Below, piece by piece: positions 16,994 through 25,279 of a DNA stretch of 64,000 nt (within the stretch, counting starts at the first letter, position 1; each line of letters begins with the position of its first letter). The notes beneath the pieces were generated by a model. It worked only from the letters and a program-made list of their open reading frames with translations, searched no databases and had not been told where the DNA came from. The stretch lies in contig NZ_JACHND010000001.1 of assembly GCF_014205275.1 (NCBI RefSeq), positions 7,502,001 through 7,566,000 on the forward strand, written 5' to 3'. The DNA comes from Sphaerisporangium siamense (lineage in GTDB: Bacteria; Actinomycetota; Actinomycetes; Streptosporangiales; Streptosporangiaceae). The translations under genes were made by a program, and so were the position numbers.

Positions 16994-19459
16994 ATGAGAA
17001 GATCCAGAACAACGACAGCACTGGCCCTGGCCGCCCTGGTGACGGCCACGACGGTGGCGTCGCAGTCGCACGCGTCCGCCGGTCAGACGGCCAAGGCGAG
17101 CCAAGCGGCGCTGACCTACGTCCCCGACGAGCCCCTTCCCATCGAACCCGTCCCGCCGCAGCAGTCCCTCGACGGGCTCGGCATCAGCGGCTACCCCGAC
17201 CGGCTCAGCGTCAGGCCGGGCGAATCCGTCAAGATCATGGTGAGCACCAAGTCGCCCACCTTCACCTCCTCCATCGTCAGGGTGACCCACGGCGACGCCG
17301 ACCCCGCCGGGCCCGGGCTCAAGGAGAAGGTCGTCGACTCCCCCGTCAACAAGACCTACCCCGGCTCCGACCAGCGACTGCCGCTCGGCTCGTACGTGAC
17401 GGTGCCGGACGACCGGCGGCTGAACCCTTCGGGCGACTTCACCATCACCGCCTGGATCGCGCCGTCCACGATCCCCGGTTCGCCGTACAACCGGACCGCG
17501 CTGAAGCGCACCCCGGTCGGCACGCCGCGGCTGCAGGGCCTGGTGACCAAGTGGTCGGAGGCGGACAAACGCGGCTACGGCCTGTTCATCGACGAGCAGG
17601 GCGCCGTCGCACTGCGCCTCGGCACGGGCGATGGGCGCGCCGAGACCGTGACGACCGGGGTGAAGCTCAAGCCGTGGGCCGCGGCGATGGGCGGCCCCGA
17701 GGCGTACTTCATCAACAGGCCCCGGCCGCAGCACGTGAACAACTCCGGCTGGTACTTCGTCGCGGCCTCCTACGAGGCGAGATCCCGTACGGTGACCGTG
17801 ACCCAGCAGCCGGTCTCCACCATGCCCGACGACTCCGGCGCGACCGTCACCACGCGCGTCGCCTTCGGGCAGGTCCGGCCGTCGAACGACCCGCTGCTGA
17901 TGGCGGCCTACTGGAACCGCTCCGGCGACGCCCATCCGACGGGCTTCTACAACGGCAAGATCGAGTCACCCGCCGTCTACGGCCGGGCGCTGAGCACAGG
18001 CGAGCTGAAGGCGATCAGCGCGGGCAAGGGCAGGAACCAGCGTCCGGTGGCCGCGTGGGACTTCTCCCGGGACATGTCCGGCGACCACGTGGCCGACGAG
18101 GGGCCGAACCGGCTCGACGGGCGCGCGGTGAACCTCCCGGTCCGTGCGATGACCAGCCACGACTGGGACCGCAAGACGATGGACTACCACCAGGCCCCCC
18201 GGCAGTGGGGGGCGATGCACTTCCACGAGGACGACCTGGGCGACGCCGGGTGGAAACCCGCCTTCACCTGGAAGGTCCCGGAGAACGCGCGCAGCGGCGT
18301 CTACGCCGCCCGTCTGGAGGCGGCCGGCAAGGTCTACCACGCGACGTTCGTCGTGCGGCCGAAGAAGGCCACCGCCAAGATCGCGATGTTGGTGCCCACG
18401 CTGACGTACCTGGCCTACGGCAGGACGGGCGCCACCCTGAGCCAGTACTCCAACCACGCCGACGGCAGCGGCTACGTCTACTCCACCCACCGGCGGCCGA
18501 TCGACAACCTGCGGCCGCTGACCACCGGCCCCACCGGCGCGGGCAGGCCGTGGGCATTCGAGGCGGACACGCACATCTTCGACTGGCTGGAGACCAAGAA
18601 GTACGAGGTCGACTACATCACCGACCACGACGTGGACCGTGAGGGCCGCGAGATCCTCGACCCCTACCGGACCGTGATCACCGGCACGCACCCCGAGTAC
18701 ATCTCCACGACCGAGTCGGAGGCGATCAAGGACTGGCTGGGCGACGGCGGCCGGCTGATGTACCTGGGCGGCAACGGCTTCTACTGGGTCACCGCGCTGG
18801 ACCGGGCCAGGAACTACACCGAGCTGCGCCGGCACGACGGCACCGAGGCGTGGCAGGCCGCGCCGGGTGAGTACTACCACAACACCGACGGCGAGTACGG
18901 CGGGCTGTGGCGGTTCCGCGGCACGCCTCCCCAGGAGCTGGTCGGCGTCGGCTTCACCGCGCAGGGTTTCGGCCACCCGAATGGCAATGCCAACTACAAC
19001 AAGCCGTTCGACCGCACCGAGGCCAGCTACTCCGACGCCGCGGCCTGGGTCTTCGAGGGCGTCACGAAGAAGGACGGCATCGGCGGCGACATGCCGAGCC
19101 TGCAGAGCCTGGGCGGTCCGATGGGCGAGGAGGTGGACCGGGTGGACTACTCGCTCGGCACACCGGCCAACACGATCCTGCTCGGCAGGTCCCAGCCGTT
19201 CGGCGAGCAGTACATGCACGTGGTGGAGGAGATCAACACCTCGGCGCTGTTCGAGGGCGGCGACACCAACCCGATGGTGCGCGGCGACATCACGCTCATG
19301 CACTACCCGAACGGCGGCGCGGTCTTCTCCGCCTCGTCGATGGTGTGGAGCGGTGGCTTCTTCTACAACGACTACGTCAACGACATGACGCGGATCACCG
19401 AGAACGTGCTGAACAGGTTCACGTCGGGGGCCCCGCTGCCGGGCGCGCAGGCCCGCTGA
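16994..19459 (+). CDS. Secreted N,N-dimethylformamidase large-subunit-like protein (LamG plus DMFA2_C)
   Basis: The 821-residue protein starts with a signal peptide (RRSRTTTALALAALVTAT, cleavage near ASAG). A concanavalin/LamG-like domain spans about 120-390 (FTITAWIAPSTIPG, GYGLFIDEQGAVALRLG, GWYFVAASYE). The C-terminal half resembles the glutamine-amidotransferase-like catalytic domain of the Paracoccus dimethylformamidase beta subunit: LTYLAYGR, DTHIFDWLETKKYEVDYITD, and TGTHPEYIS at about 566. That enzyme uses a mononuclear iron with Tyr and Glu ligands and a His-x-Glu pair; HPE here fits. No small alpha subunit is seen nearby. AAGGAGG lies 9 bases before the ATG. Two downstream genes look co-transcribed. 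Substrate unknown. Confidence 0.8.
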   Translation: MRRSRTTTALALAALVTATTVASQSHASAGQTAKASQAALTYVPDEPLPIEPVPPQQSLDGLGISGYPDRLSVRPGESVKIMVSTKSPTFTSSIVRVTHGDADPAGPGLKEKVVDSPVNKTYPGSDQRLPLGSYVTVPDDRRLNPSGDFTITAWIAPSTIPGSPYNRTALKRTPVGTPRLQGLVTKWSEADKRGYGLFIDEQGAVALRLGTGDGRAETVTTGVKLKPWAAAMGGPEAYFINRPRPQHVNNSGWYFVAASYEARSRTVTVTQQPVSTMPDDSGATVTTRVAFGQVRPSNDPLLMAAYWNRSGDAHPTGFYNGKIESPAVYGRALSTGELKAISAGKGRNQRPVAAWDFSRDMSGDHVADEGPNRLDGRAVNLPVRAMTSHDWDRKTMDYHQAPRQWGAMHFHEDDLGDAGWKPAFTWKVPENARSGVYAARLEAAGKVYHATFVVRPKKATAKIAMLVPTLTYLAYGRTGATLSQYSNHADGSGYVYSTHRRPIDNLRPLTTGPTGAGRPWAFEADTHIFDWLETKKYEVDYITDHDVDREGREILDPYRTVITGTHPEYISTTESEAIKDWLGDGGRLMYLGGNGFYWVTALDRARNYTELRRHDGTEAWQAAPGEYYHNTDGEYGGLWRFRGTPPQELVGVGFTAQGFGHPNGNANYNKPFDRTEASYSDAAAWVFEGVTKKDGIGGDMPSLQSLGGPMGEEVDRVDYSLGTPANTILLGRSQPFGEQYMHVVEEINTSALFEGGDTNPMVRGDITLMHYPNGGAVFSASSMVWSGGFFYNDYVNDMTRITENVLNRFTSGAPLPGAQAR

Positions 19460-19545
19460 GAAGGACGGCCCCGGACCGGGGGTGGTGTGCGGACCGGCCG
19501 CACGCCACCCCCGGCTCCCGGAACTCGACGCGAGAGAGAGGCACC

Positions 19546-20781
19546 GTGTACATATCGGTTCGCAACATCCCGTCCGGCACCGGTTCGCGTCCGGCCGGGC
19601 GGGTGGCGAAGACCGTCGTCGTCCTCGGAATGGTCAGCCTGCTCACCGACATCTCCACCGAGATCGTCACCGCGGTGCTGCCGCTGTTCGTCACGGTCGG
19701 GCTGGGGTTGCCGGCGCTGGCCTTCGGCGTGCTGGACAGCGTCTACCAGGCGGGCACCGCCGCCGCCAGGGTCGCCGGCGGTTACGTCGCCGACCGTTCC
19801 CGCCGGCCGAAGGCGGTGGCCGTCGTCGGGTACGGCCTGGGTGTGGCGTCCAAGGCGCTGCTGCTCCCGGCCGCCGGGGTGGTCGCGCTGTCGGCCGCGA
19901 TCGGCGTGGACCGGGTCGGGAAGGGGCTGCGGACGGGGCCGCGGGACGCGCTGATCGCCGGGTGCAGCGAGCCGGGCATGCTCGGACGGTCGTTCGGGGT
20001 GCACCGCGCGCTGGACACCCTCGGCGCGGCGATCGGCCCGCTGGCGGCGTTCTACCTGCTCATGGCGATGCCGGGCGACTTCGACGCGGTCTTCACGGTG
20101 TCGCTGTGCGTGGGGGGCCTGGGCGTGCTGCTGCTGGTGAGCAAGGTCGCCGAGGCCCCGAGGGCGCCGCGGCCCGCGCGGATCACCCTGGCGGGGGCGG
20201 GGCGCCTGCTCGCGGGGCGACGGCAGGTGCGCCGCCTGCTGGTGGCGGCGACGGCCCTGTCGGCGCTGACGGTCAGCGACGCGTTCCTCTACCTGGCGCT
20301 GCTCGACCGCGGCGCGGTGCCGGCGCACCTGTTCCCGCTGCTGTTCCTGGGCACGAGCGTGGTGTACCTGGCTGCCGCGGTCCCGTTCGGGCGGCTGGCC
20401 GACCGGCTCGGCAGACGCCGGGTCTTCGTCGCCGGGCACGTGGCCGTCGTGGCGGCGTACGGCGTCACCGGCCTGGCCGGCGGGGCCGCCGCCGTCGTGG
20501 TGACGCTGGCCCTGCTCGGCCTGTACTACGCCGCGACGGACGGCGTGCTGCCCGCGGCGACCTCGGTCCTGGTCCCGGCCGAGTGGCGGGCGACGGCGAT
20601 CTCGGCCCTGCAGACCGGCGTGGCGCTCGGCCGCAGCCTGGCGGCGCTCGCCTTCGGCGGCCTGTGGACGCTGGCGGGGCCCTCGGTCGCGCTGGGGACG
20701 TTCGCGGCCGGACTCGCCGTCGTCCTGCTCGCCGTCGCGCCCGTGCTGCTCCGCACCCGATCGGAGGTCTCAGATGCGTAG
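19546..20781 (+). CDS. MFS transporter
   Basis: A 411-residue polytopic protein with about 12 hydrophobic segments. It has the MFS loop 2-3 motif AGGYVADRSRRPK, a central loop, and a second such motif at FGRLADRLGRRR. The opening GMVSLLTDISTEIVTAVLPLF is typical of the bacterial MFS group often found as YajR/major facilitator efflux-type proteins. GTG start after a GAGAGAGAGG purine tract, 86 bases from the amidase-like gene. It overlaps the next gene by 8 bases. By position it may export or import the amide or its product, which is an inference. Confidence 0.9.
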   Translation: MYISVRNIPSGTGSRPAGRVAKTVVVLGMVSLLTDISTEIVTAVLPLFVTVGLGLPALAFGVLDSVYQAGTAAARVAGGYVADRSRRPKAVAVVGYGLGVASKALLLPAAGVVALSAAIGVDRVGKGLRTGPRDALIAGCSEPGMLGRSFGVHRALDTLGAAIGPLAAFYLLMAMPGDFDAVFTVSLCVGGLGVLLLVSKVAEAPRAPRPARITLAGAGRLLAGRRQVRRLLVAATALSALTVSDAFLYLALLDRGAVPAHLFPLLFLGTSVVYLAAAVPFGRLADRLGRRRVFVAGHVAVVAAYGVTGLAGGAAAVVVTLALLGLYYAATDGVLPAATSVLVPAEWRATAISALQTGVALGRSLAALAFGGLWTLAGPSVALGTFAAGLAVVLLAVAPVLLRTRSEVSDA

Positions 20782-21781
20782 ATCATGGATAACGCCGGCG
20801 CTGGCGGTCCTGCTGGTGGGGGTGGCCGTGGCGACCGTCCTCGTCTCGGTCCTCGGAGGGAGGACGCCGTCGGCGGCGGGCGAGGTGGACGCGGGGCTGT
20901 TCGGGTCCGAGCACGTGGTGTTCCGTTCGCTCAGGCCGGGCGCCGACCTCGGCAGGATCGGGTACGTGGCGGTGACCGGCGGCGCGCCGGGCGCCCCCCG
21001 GCTCGCGGGCCCGCGGTGCCTGCGGGTGGCCGCAGCGGCGGGACAGGCGATCTGCCTGAGGGCGGGGCGCGTGCCGACCCGGCCGTACGAGGTGGTCCGG
21101 CTGGACGGGCGGCTGCGCGAGGCCGGGGACGAGCCGTTGAACGGCGTGCCGAGCAGGGGACGGGTCGCCCCCGACGGCCGGCGCTTCGCGACCACGGTGT
21201 TCGTCAGCGGGCACGACTACATCTCGCTCGGGTTCTCCACCGAGACCGTGATCTATCAGGGCGACGGCGAGCCGCTGGCCGACCTGGAGGACTTCACGTT
21301 CCTCATCAACGGGACGAAGGACGAGAGCGCCGACCGCAACGTGTGGGGCGTGACCTTCGCCGCGGACTCGACCACCTTCTTCGCCACCGTCGCCGCGTCG
21401 GGCCGCACCTATCTCGCCCGGGGCGACCTGGCCGCGCGCACGCTGACCGCGTTGCAGGACAACGCCGAGTGCCCGTCGCTGTCCCCCGACCAGACCAAGG
21501 TCGTCTACAAGAAGCGGGTCAACGAGACGTCCGACGACGCCTGGCGCTTCTACTCGCTGGACCTGCGGACCGGCCGGGAGAGCCCGCTGGGTGAGAAGCG
21601 CAGCGTGGACGACCAGGTGGCCTGGCTGGACACCGGGCACGTGATGTACGCCGTGCCCAAGGTCGCCGCCGGCCGTACGGCGGCCGACATCTGGGTCGCC
21701 CCGCTCGACGGCGGGCCGCCGCGGATGTTCATCCCGGACGCCGACTCCCCCACCCTGGTCGGCACGTCCGCCGACCAATAG
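20774..21781 (+). CDS. Membrane-anchored TolB-like beta-propeller protein
   Basis: The 335-residue protein has a single N-terminal membrane anchor (ALAVLLVGVAVATVLVSVLGG) and an extracytoplasmic domain. That domain has repeated WD40/TolB-like beta blades: RVAPDGRRFATTVF, GVTFAADSTTFFATVA, SLSPDQTKVVYKKR, DQVAWLDTGHVMYA and DIWVAPLDGG. Such propellers usually act in binding rather than catalysis. It overlaps the MFS gene by 8 bases, so translation is coupled. Together with the secreted amidase-like enzyme this makes a conserved-looking enzyme, transporter and sensor/binding-protein set. Confidence 0.8.
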   Translation: MRRSWITPALAVLLVGVAVATVLVSVLGGRTPSAAGEVDAGLFGSEHVVFRSLRPGADLGRIGYVAVTGGAPGAPRLAGPRCLRVAAAAGQAICLRAGRVPTRPYEVVRLDGRLREAGDEPLNGVPSRGRVAPDGRRFATTVFVSGHDYISLGFSTETVIYQGDGEPLADLEDFTFLINGTKDESADRNVWGVTFAADSTTFFATVAASGRTYLARGDLAARTLTALQDNAECPSLSPDQTKVVYKKRVNETSDDAWRFYSLDLRTGRESPLGEKRSVDDQVAWLDTGHVMYAVPKVAAGRTAADIWVAPLDGGPPRMFIPDADSPTLVGTSADQ

Positions 21782-21964
21782 CGGCGCGGCCGGTGGGGCT
21801 CTTGGAGGTGACCGAAAAACGAAGACGCTGCAATGTCACAGTTTCGATATCACACGGTAGTTTCCGCTGCATATCGGCTATATCACCGTGATCCCCGGCC
21901 TCTTCCCTCGCCCGAAACCATAACTAGGGTGTGCGAAACGGGATAGGGCGGCAGGAGGCGGTTC
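21782..21964. other. Upstream region of the ABC transporter operon
   Basis: The AT-richest stretch nearby, with two ATATCAC direct repeats and inverted CACGGT/ACCGTG elements (about 21847-21894). A TAGGGT hexamer lies about 40 bases before the start codon and could be a -10 element. A regulator site is possible but unproven. Confidence 0.35.
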
Positions 21965-24900
21965 ATGCGGGGGCGAACACCGCTGGTGCTGAGACGTGCG
22001 TTCAGCGAGCCGCTTCTCATCTTCGCCGCCTTCGGCTCCATCCTCCTCGCCACGACCACCCTGGTCGCGCTCACCATGTACGCGTCCTCGGTCGCGGACG
22101 TGGGCGTCCGGCGGGCGATGGAGACCGCCTCCGCCTCCGTCACCGCGACGAAGATCACCGTCCCGGTGCGGCGCGGCGCCTTCGCCGACGTCGAGAAGGC
22201 GGTCCTGAGCCGCGTCGACGCGCTGAAGAAGGACCAGACGGTCCCGCACCAGGTCACGCTGAGCGCGCGCTCGGACTCCTACGCCCTGCCCGGGCAGGAA
22301 CGCCTGAACCACCCGGAGCTCACCCGATTCGGCACCTACGGCGGCCTGGAGGAGCACGCGCACCTCCTCCAGGGACGCTGGCCGCGGGCCGCCACCGGCG
22401 GCACGGTCGAGGTCGCCGCCTCCCAGACCGTCGCGCAGGCGTTGAACCTGGCCGCCGGGCAGACGTTCACGGTCACCGGCCGCCTGGACCGCAAGCCCGT
22501 CCGGGCCACGCTCACCGGCGTCTTCCAGATCAACGACCCCTACGCCGAGCGCTGGGACGGCGAGGAACTCCTGCGCAGGGGCGTGGAACGCGGCGACTAC
22601 ACCACCTACGGCCCGCTGATGGTGCCGCGGGAGACGTTCCTGGCCCGGTTCACCTCGGCGTCGAGCGTCACGATGAGCTGGACCGCCGTCCCCGACCTGC
22701 GCGACCTGCGCCAGGACCGCCTGCGCCCGTTCGCCGCCCAGGTGGCGGGCCTCGGGCAGGACCTCAGGCGCGACTGCCCGTCCTGCGAGACGTCCAGCCG
22801 CCTGCCTGAGATGCTGACCCAGCTCGACCAGGCCGCTCTGGTGGCCCGCTCGACGATGCTGGTCCCGGTGCTGCAACTGCTGCTGCTCGCCGCGTACGCG
22901 CTGATCCTCACCGCGCGCCTGCTGGCCGACCACCGCCGCATGGAGGTGGCGCTGCTGCGCTCGCGCGGCGCGGGCAGCCTGCGCCTGGCCGTCCTGACCG
23001 GCACCGAGGCGCTGCTGGTCGCCGTGCCGTGCGCGATCGTGGCGCCGTTCCTGGCCCCGCCGCTGCTCACGCTGATCAACTCGCTGCCGTGGATCCAGGC
23101 CGCCGGGGTGCGCATCACGCCCGAACCCGGCCCCGCCACCTTCGCGGTGTCGGCCTCGGTGGCGCTGGCCTGCGCCGTCCTGCTGGCGCTGCCCGCGCTG
23201 CGCGGCGGCCGCAGGACCTACGTCGAGGAGCAGTCGGCGCGCGGCCGCGGCGACAAGCAGGGCCTGCTGCAGCGGGCGGGCGGCGACGTCGGGCTGCTGG
23301 TCGTGGCGGCGCTGGCCATCTGGCAGCTCCAGCACTACGGCGCCCCCGTGACCGCGACGGCGGGCGGCGACCTCGGCATCGACCCGCTGATCATCACCGG
23401 GCCCGCGCTGGCGCTGCTGTGCGGCGGCATGCTCGGCCTGCGGCTGGTCCCGCGCGTCTCGCGGATCGCCGAGCGCTTCACCTCGCGCAGGCCGAGCCTG
23501 GCCCCGGCGCTCGGGGCCTGGCAGGTGAGCCGCCGCCCGCTGCGCTACTCCGGCCCCGCGCTGCTGCTGACCATGGCGGTGGCGATCGGCGTCGTGTCCA
23601 TGGCCACGGCGGCGACGTGGCGGGGCTCGCAGACCGACCAGGCGCGCCACCAGGCCGCGGCCGACCTGCGCGTGTCCGGTCCCGTCGAGGGCGCGGAGCT
23701 CGGCCCGCTCGGCAGGGGCGGCGCGTACGCCGCGCTGCCCGGCGTCACCGCGATCACCCCTGTGTACCGCGGCTCGGCGACGTACGCCGGCGGCACCGGC
23801 ACGCTGCTGGCCGCCGACGCCACCAAGCTCGGCCAGATGCTCATGCTCCGGCCCGACCTGGCCGACGACACGCCCGGCGCGCTCGCCTCCCGGGTCGCCG
23901 CGGGACGGCCGGACACACGGGCGATCCCGCTGCCCGGCACCCCGTCCAAGCTCACCATGGACGTGCGGCTGCGGTTCGACGCCGCCACGCCCAGCTCCGA
24001 CTACCAGGAGACCCGCCTGCGGATGGTGGTGGCCGACGCGCTCGGCGTGCAGCGCGAGGTGACGCTCGGCCCGCTGGTCCCGGACGGCCGGCCGCACCGG
24101 GTCACCGCCGACCTGTCCGCGCTGGCCGGGCGGGCGGGACGGCTGAGCCACCCGCTGGCGATCCGGGGCTTCATCCTGCAGGTGCCGGTGCCCGCGCGCG
24201 GCGGCAGCGGCCTGCAGCTCGCCGTCGAGTCGCCGGCCACCGACACCGGCGCCAAGGTGACGATGCCGGGCGGCGTCCAGTGGGGGCACATCGTGCGGGG
24301 CGAGGGCAACCTCACCGGCGAGCGGGTCGCCACCGGCGCGTCGCTGTTCACGCTGACCGTGCCGCCGCCGCCCGCCGTCGACGGCGTGGCCGACCCCGAG
24401 TTCGTCGCCCTGGTCGCGGCGCCCGCCGGCGTCGGCGACCAGGAGCTGTTCCAGCCGCTCACCTCGGGCGGGCCAGGGGCGTCCCTCTTCAAACCGCTGC
24501 CGGTGGTGGTCACCGAGGACATCGCCGCCAAGGAGCGGCTCGTGCCGGGCAGGAACGGCACGCTCACCCTGGACGGGCAGCCCGTCACGGTGCGCGTCGC
24601 CGGAGTCGTCCAGGCCATGCCGGGGACGGCGCCCGGGGTGCCCGCCGTACTCGCCGACCTGCCCACCCTGCTGACCCGCGACCTGGGCGCGGCGCGGGAA
24701 CCCCGGGCACCCGGCGAATGGTGGATGTCGGCGCGCGGCGGCGACCCCGCGCCGGCCGCGCGGGAGCTGTCCCACCACCCCGAATGGGACCAGACGGTCG
24801 TGGACCTGGCCTCGCTGACCCGGCAGTTCCGCGACGATCCGCTCGCCAGCGGCCTGCAGGGCGCGCTGATCCTCGGCTTCGTCGCCGCGCTGATCTTCGC

Positions 24901-25279
24901 GGCGCTGGGCTTCCTGGTCAACGCGGCCGTGGCGGCGCGGGAGCGGGTGTCGGAGTTCGCGATCCTGCGGGCGCTCGGGCTGAGCTTCCGGCAGATCTTC
25001 GGGCTGCTGGCCGTGGAACAGGCGTTCCTCATCGGGTTGTCGCTGGTCGGCGGCACCGTGCTCGCGGTCGCGGTGGCGGCGCTCGTCGTCCCGCACATCG
25101 TGCTCACCGGGCAGGCGGCGGCGGTGACCCCGGACGTGCTGCTGGACATCCCGTGGCCGGCGACGCTGGCGATGCTGGCCGGCATGGGCGCGGTCCTGTT
25201 CGCGATCGTCGCCGGGCTCGCCCGGTCGCTGCGGCGCCAGGGACTCGGACGGGCCCTGCGCATTGGGGAGGACCGATGA
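21965..25279 (+). CDS. FtsX-like ABC transporter permease 1
   Basis: The 1104-residue permease has the duplicated FtsX/MacB layout. An N-terminal membrane helix (about 15-40) precedes a large periplasm-side domain with a MacB-like extracytoplasmic fold. A central set of membrane helices lies near 296-530 (LLLLAAYALILTARLLAD and similar), then a second extracytoplasmic domain. A C-terminal FtsX set at about 965-1080 contains FAILRALGLSFRQIFGLL, the coupling-helix signature. Such systems work by mechanotransmission, moving lipids, lipoproteins or peptides at the envelope. GGAGG precedes the ATG. The stop overlaps the next start as ATGA. Confidence 0.9.
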   Translation: MRGRTPLVLRRAFSEPLLIFAAFGSILLATTTLVALTMYASSVADVGVRRAMETASASVTATKITVPVRRGAFADVEKAVLSRVDALKKDQTVPHQVTLSARSDSYALPGQERLNHPELTRFGTYGGLEEHAHLLQGRWPRAATGGTVEVAASQTVAQALNLAAGQTFTVTGRLDRKPVRATLTGVFQINDPYAERWDGEELLRRGVERGDYTTYGPLMVPRETFLARFTSASSVTMSWTAVPDLRDLRQDRLRPFAAQVAGLGQDLRRDCPSCETSSRLPEMLTQLDQAALVARSTMLVPVLQLLLLAAYALILTARLLADHRRMEVALLRSRGAGSLRLAVLTGTEALLVAVPCAIVAPFLAPPLLTLINSLPWIQAAGVRITPEPGPATFAVSASVALACAVLLALPALRGGRRTYVEEQSARGRGDKQGLLQRAGGDVGLLVVAALAIWQLQHYGAPVTATAGGDLGIDPLIITGPALALLCGGMLGLRLVPRVSRIAERFTSRRPSLAPALGAWQVSRRPLRYSGPALLLTMAVAIGVVSMATAATWRGSQTDQARHQAAADLRVSGPVEGAELGPLGRGGAYAALPGVTAITPVYRGSATYAGGTGTLLAADATKLGQMLMLRPDLADDTPGALASRVAAGRPDTRAIPLPGTPSKLTMDVRLRFDAATPSSDYQETRLRMVVADALGVQREVTLGPLVPDGRPHRVTADLSALAGRAGRLSHPLAIRGFILQVPVPARGGSGLQLAVESPATDTGAKVTMPGGVQWGHIVRGEGNLTGERVATGASLFTLTVPPPPAVDGVADPEFVALVAAPAGVGDQELFQPLTSGGPGASLFKPLPVVVTEDIAAKERLVPGRNGTLTLDGQPVTVRVAGVVQAMPGTAPGVPAVLADLPTLLTRDLGAAREPRAPGEWWMSARGGDPAPAARELSHHPEWDQTVVDLASLTRQFRDDPLASGLQGALILGFVAALIFAALGFLVNAAVAARERVSEFAILRALGLSFRQIFGLLAVEQAFLIGLSLVGGTVLAVAVAALVVPHIVLTGQAAAVTPDVLLDIPWPATLAMLAGMGAVLFAIVAGLARSLRRQGLGRALRIGEDR

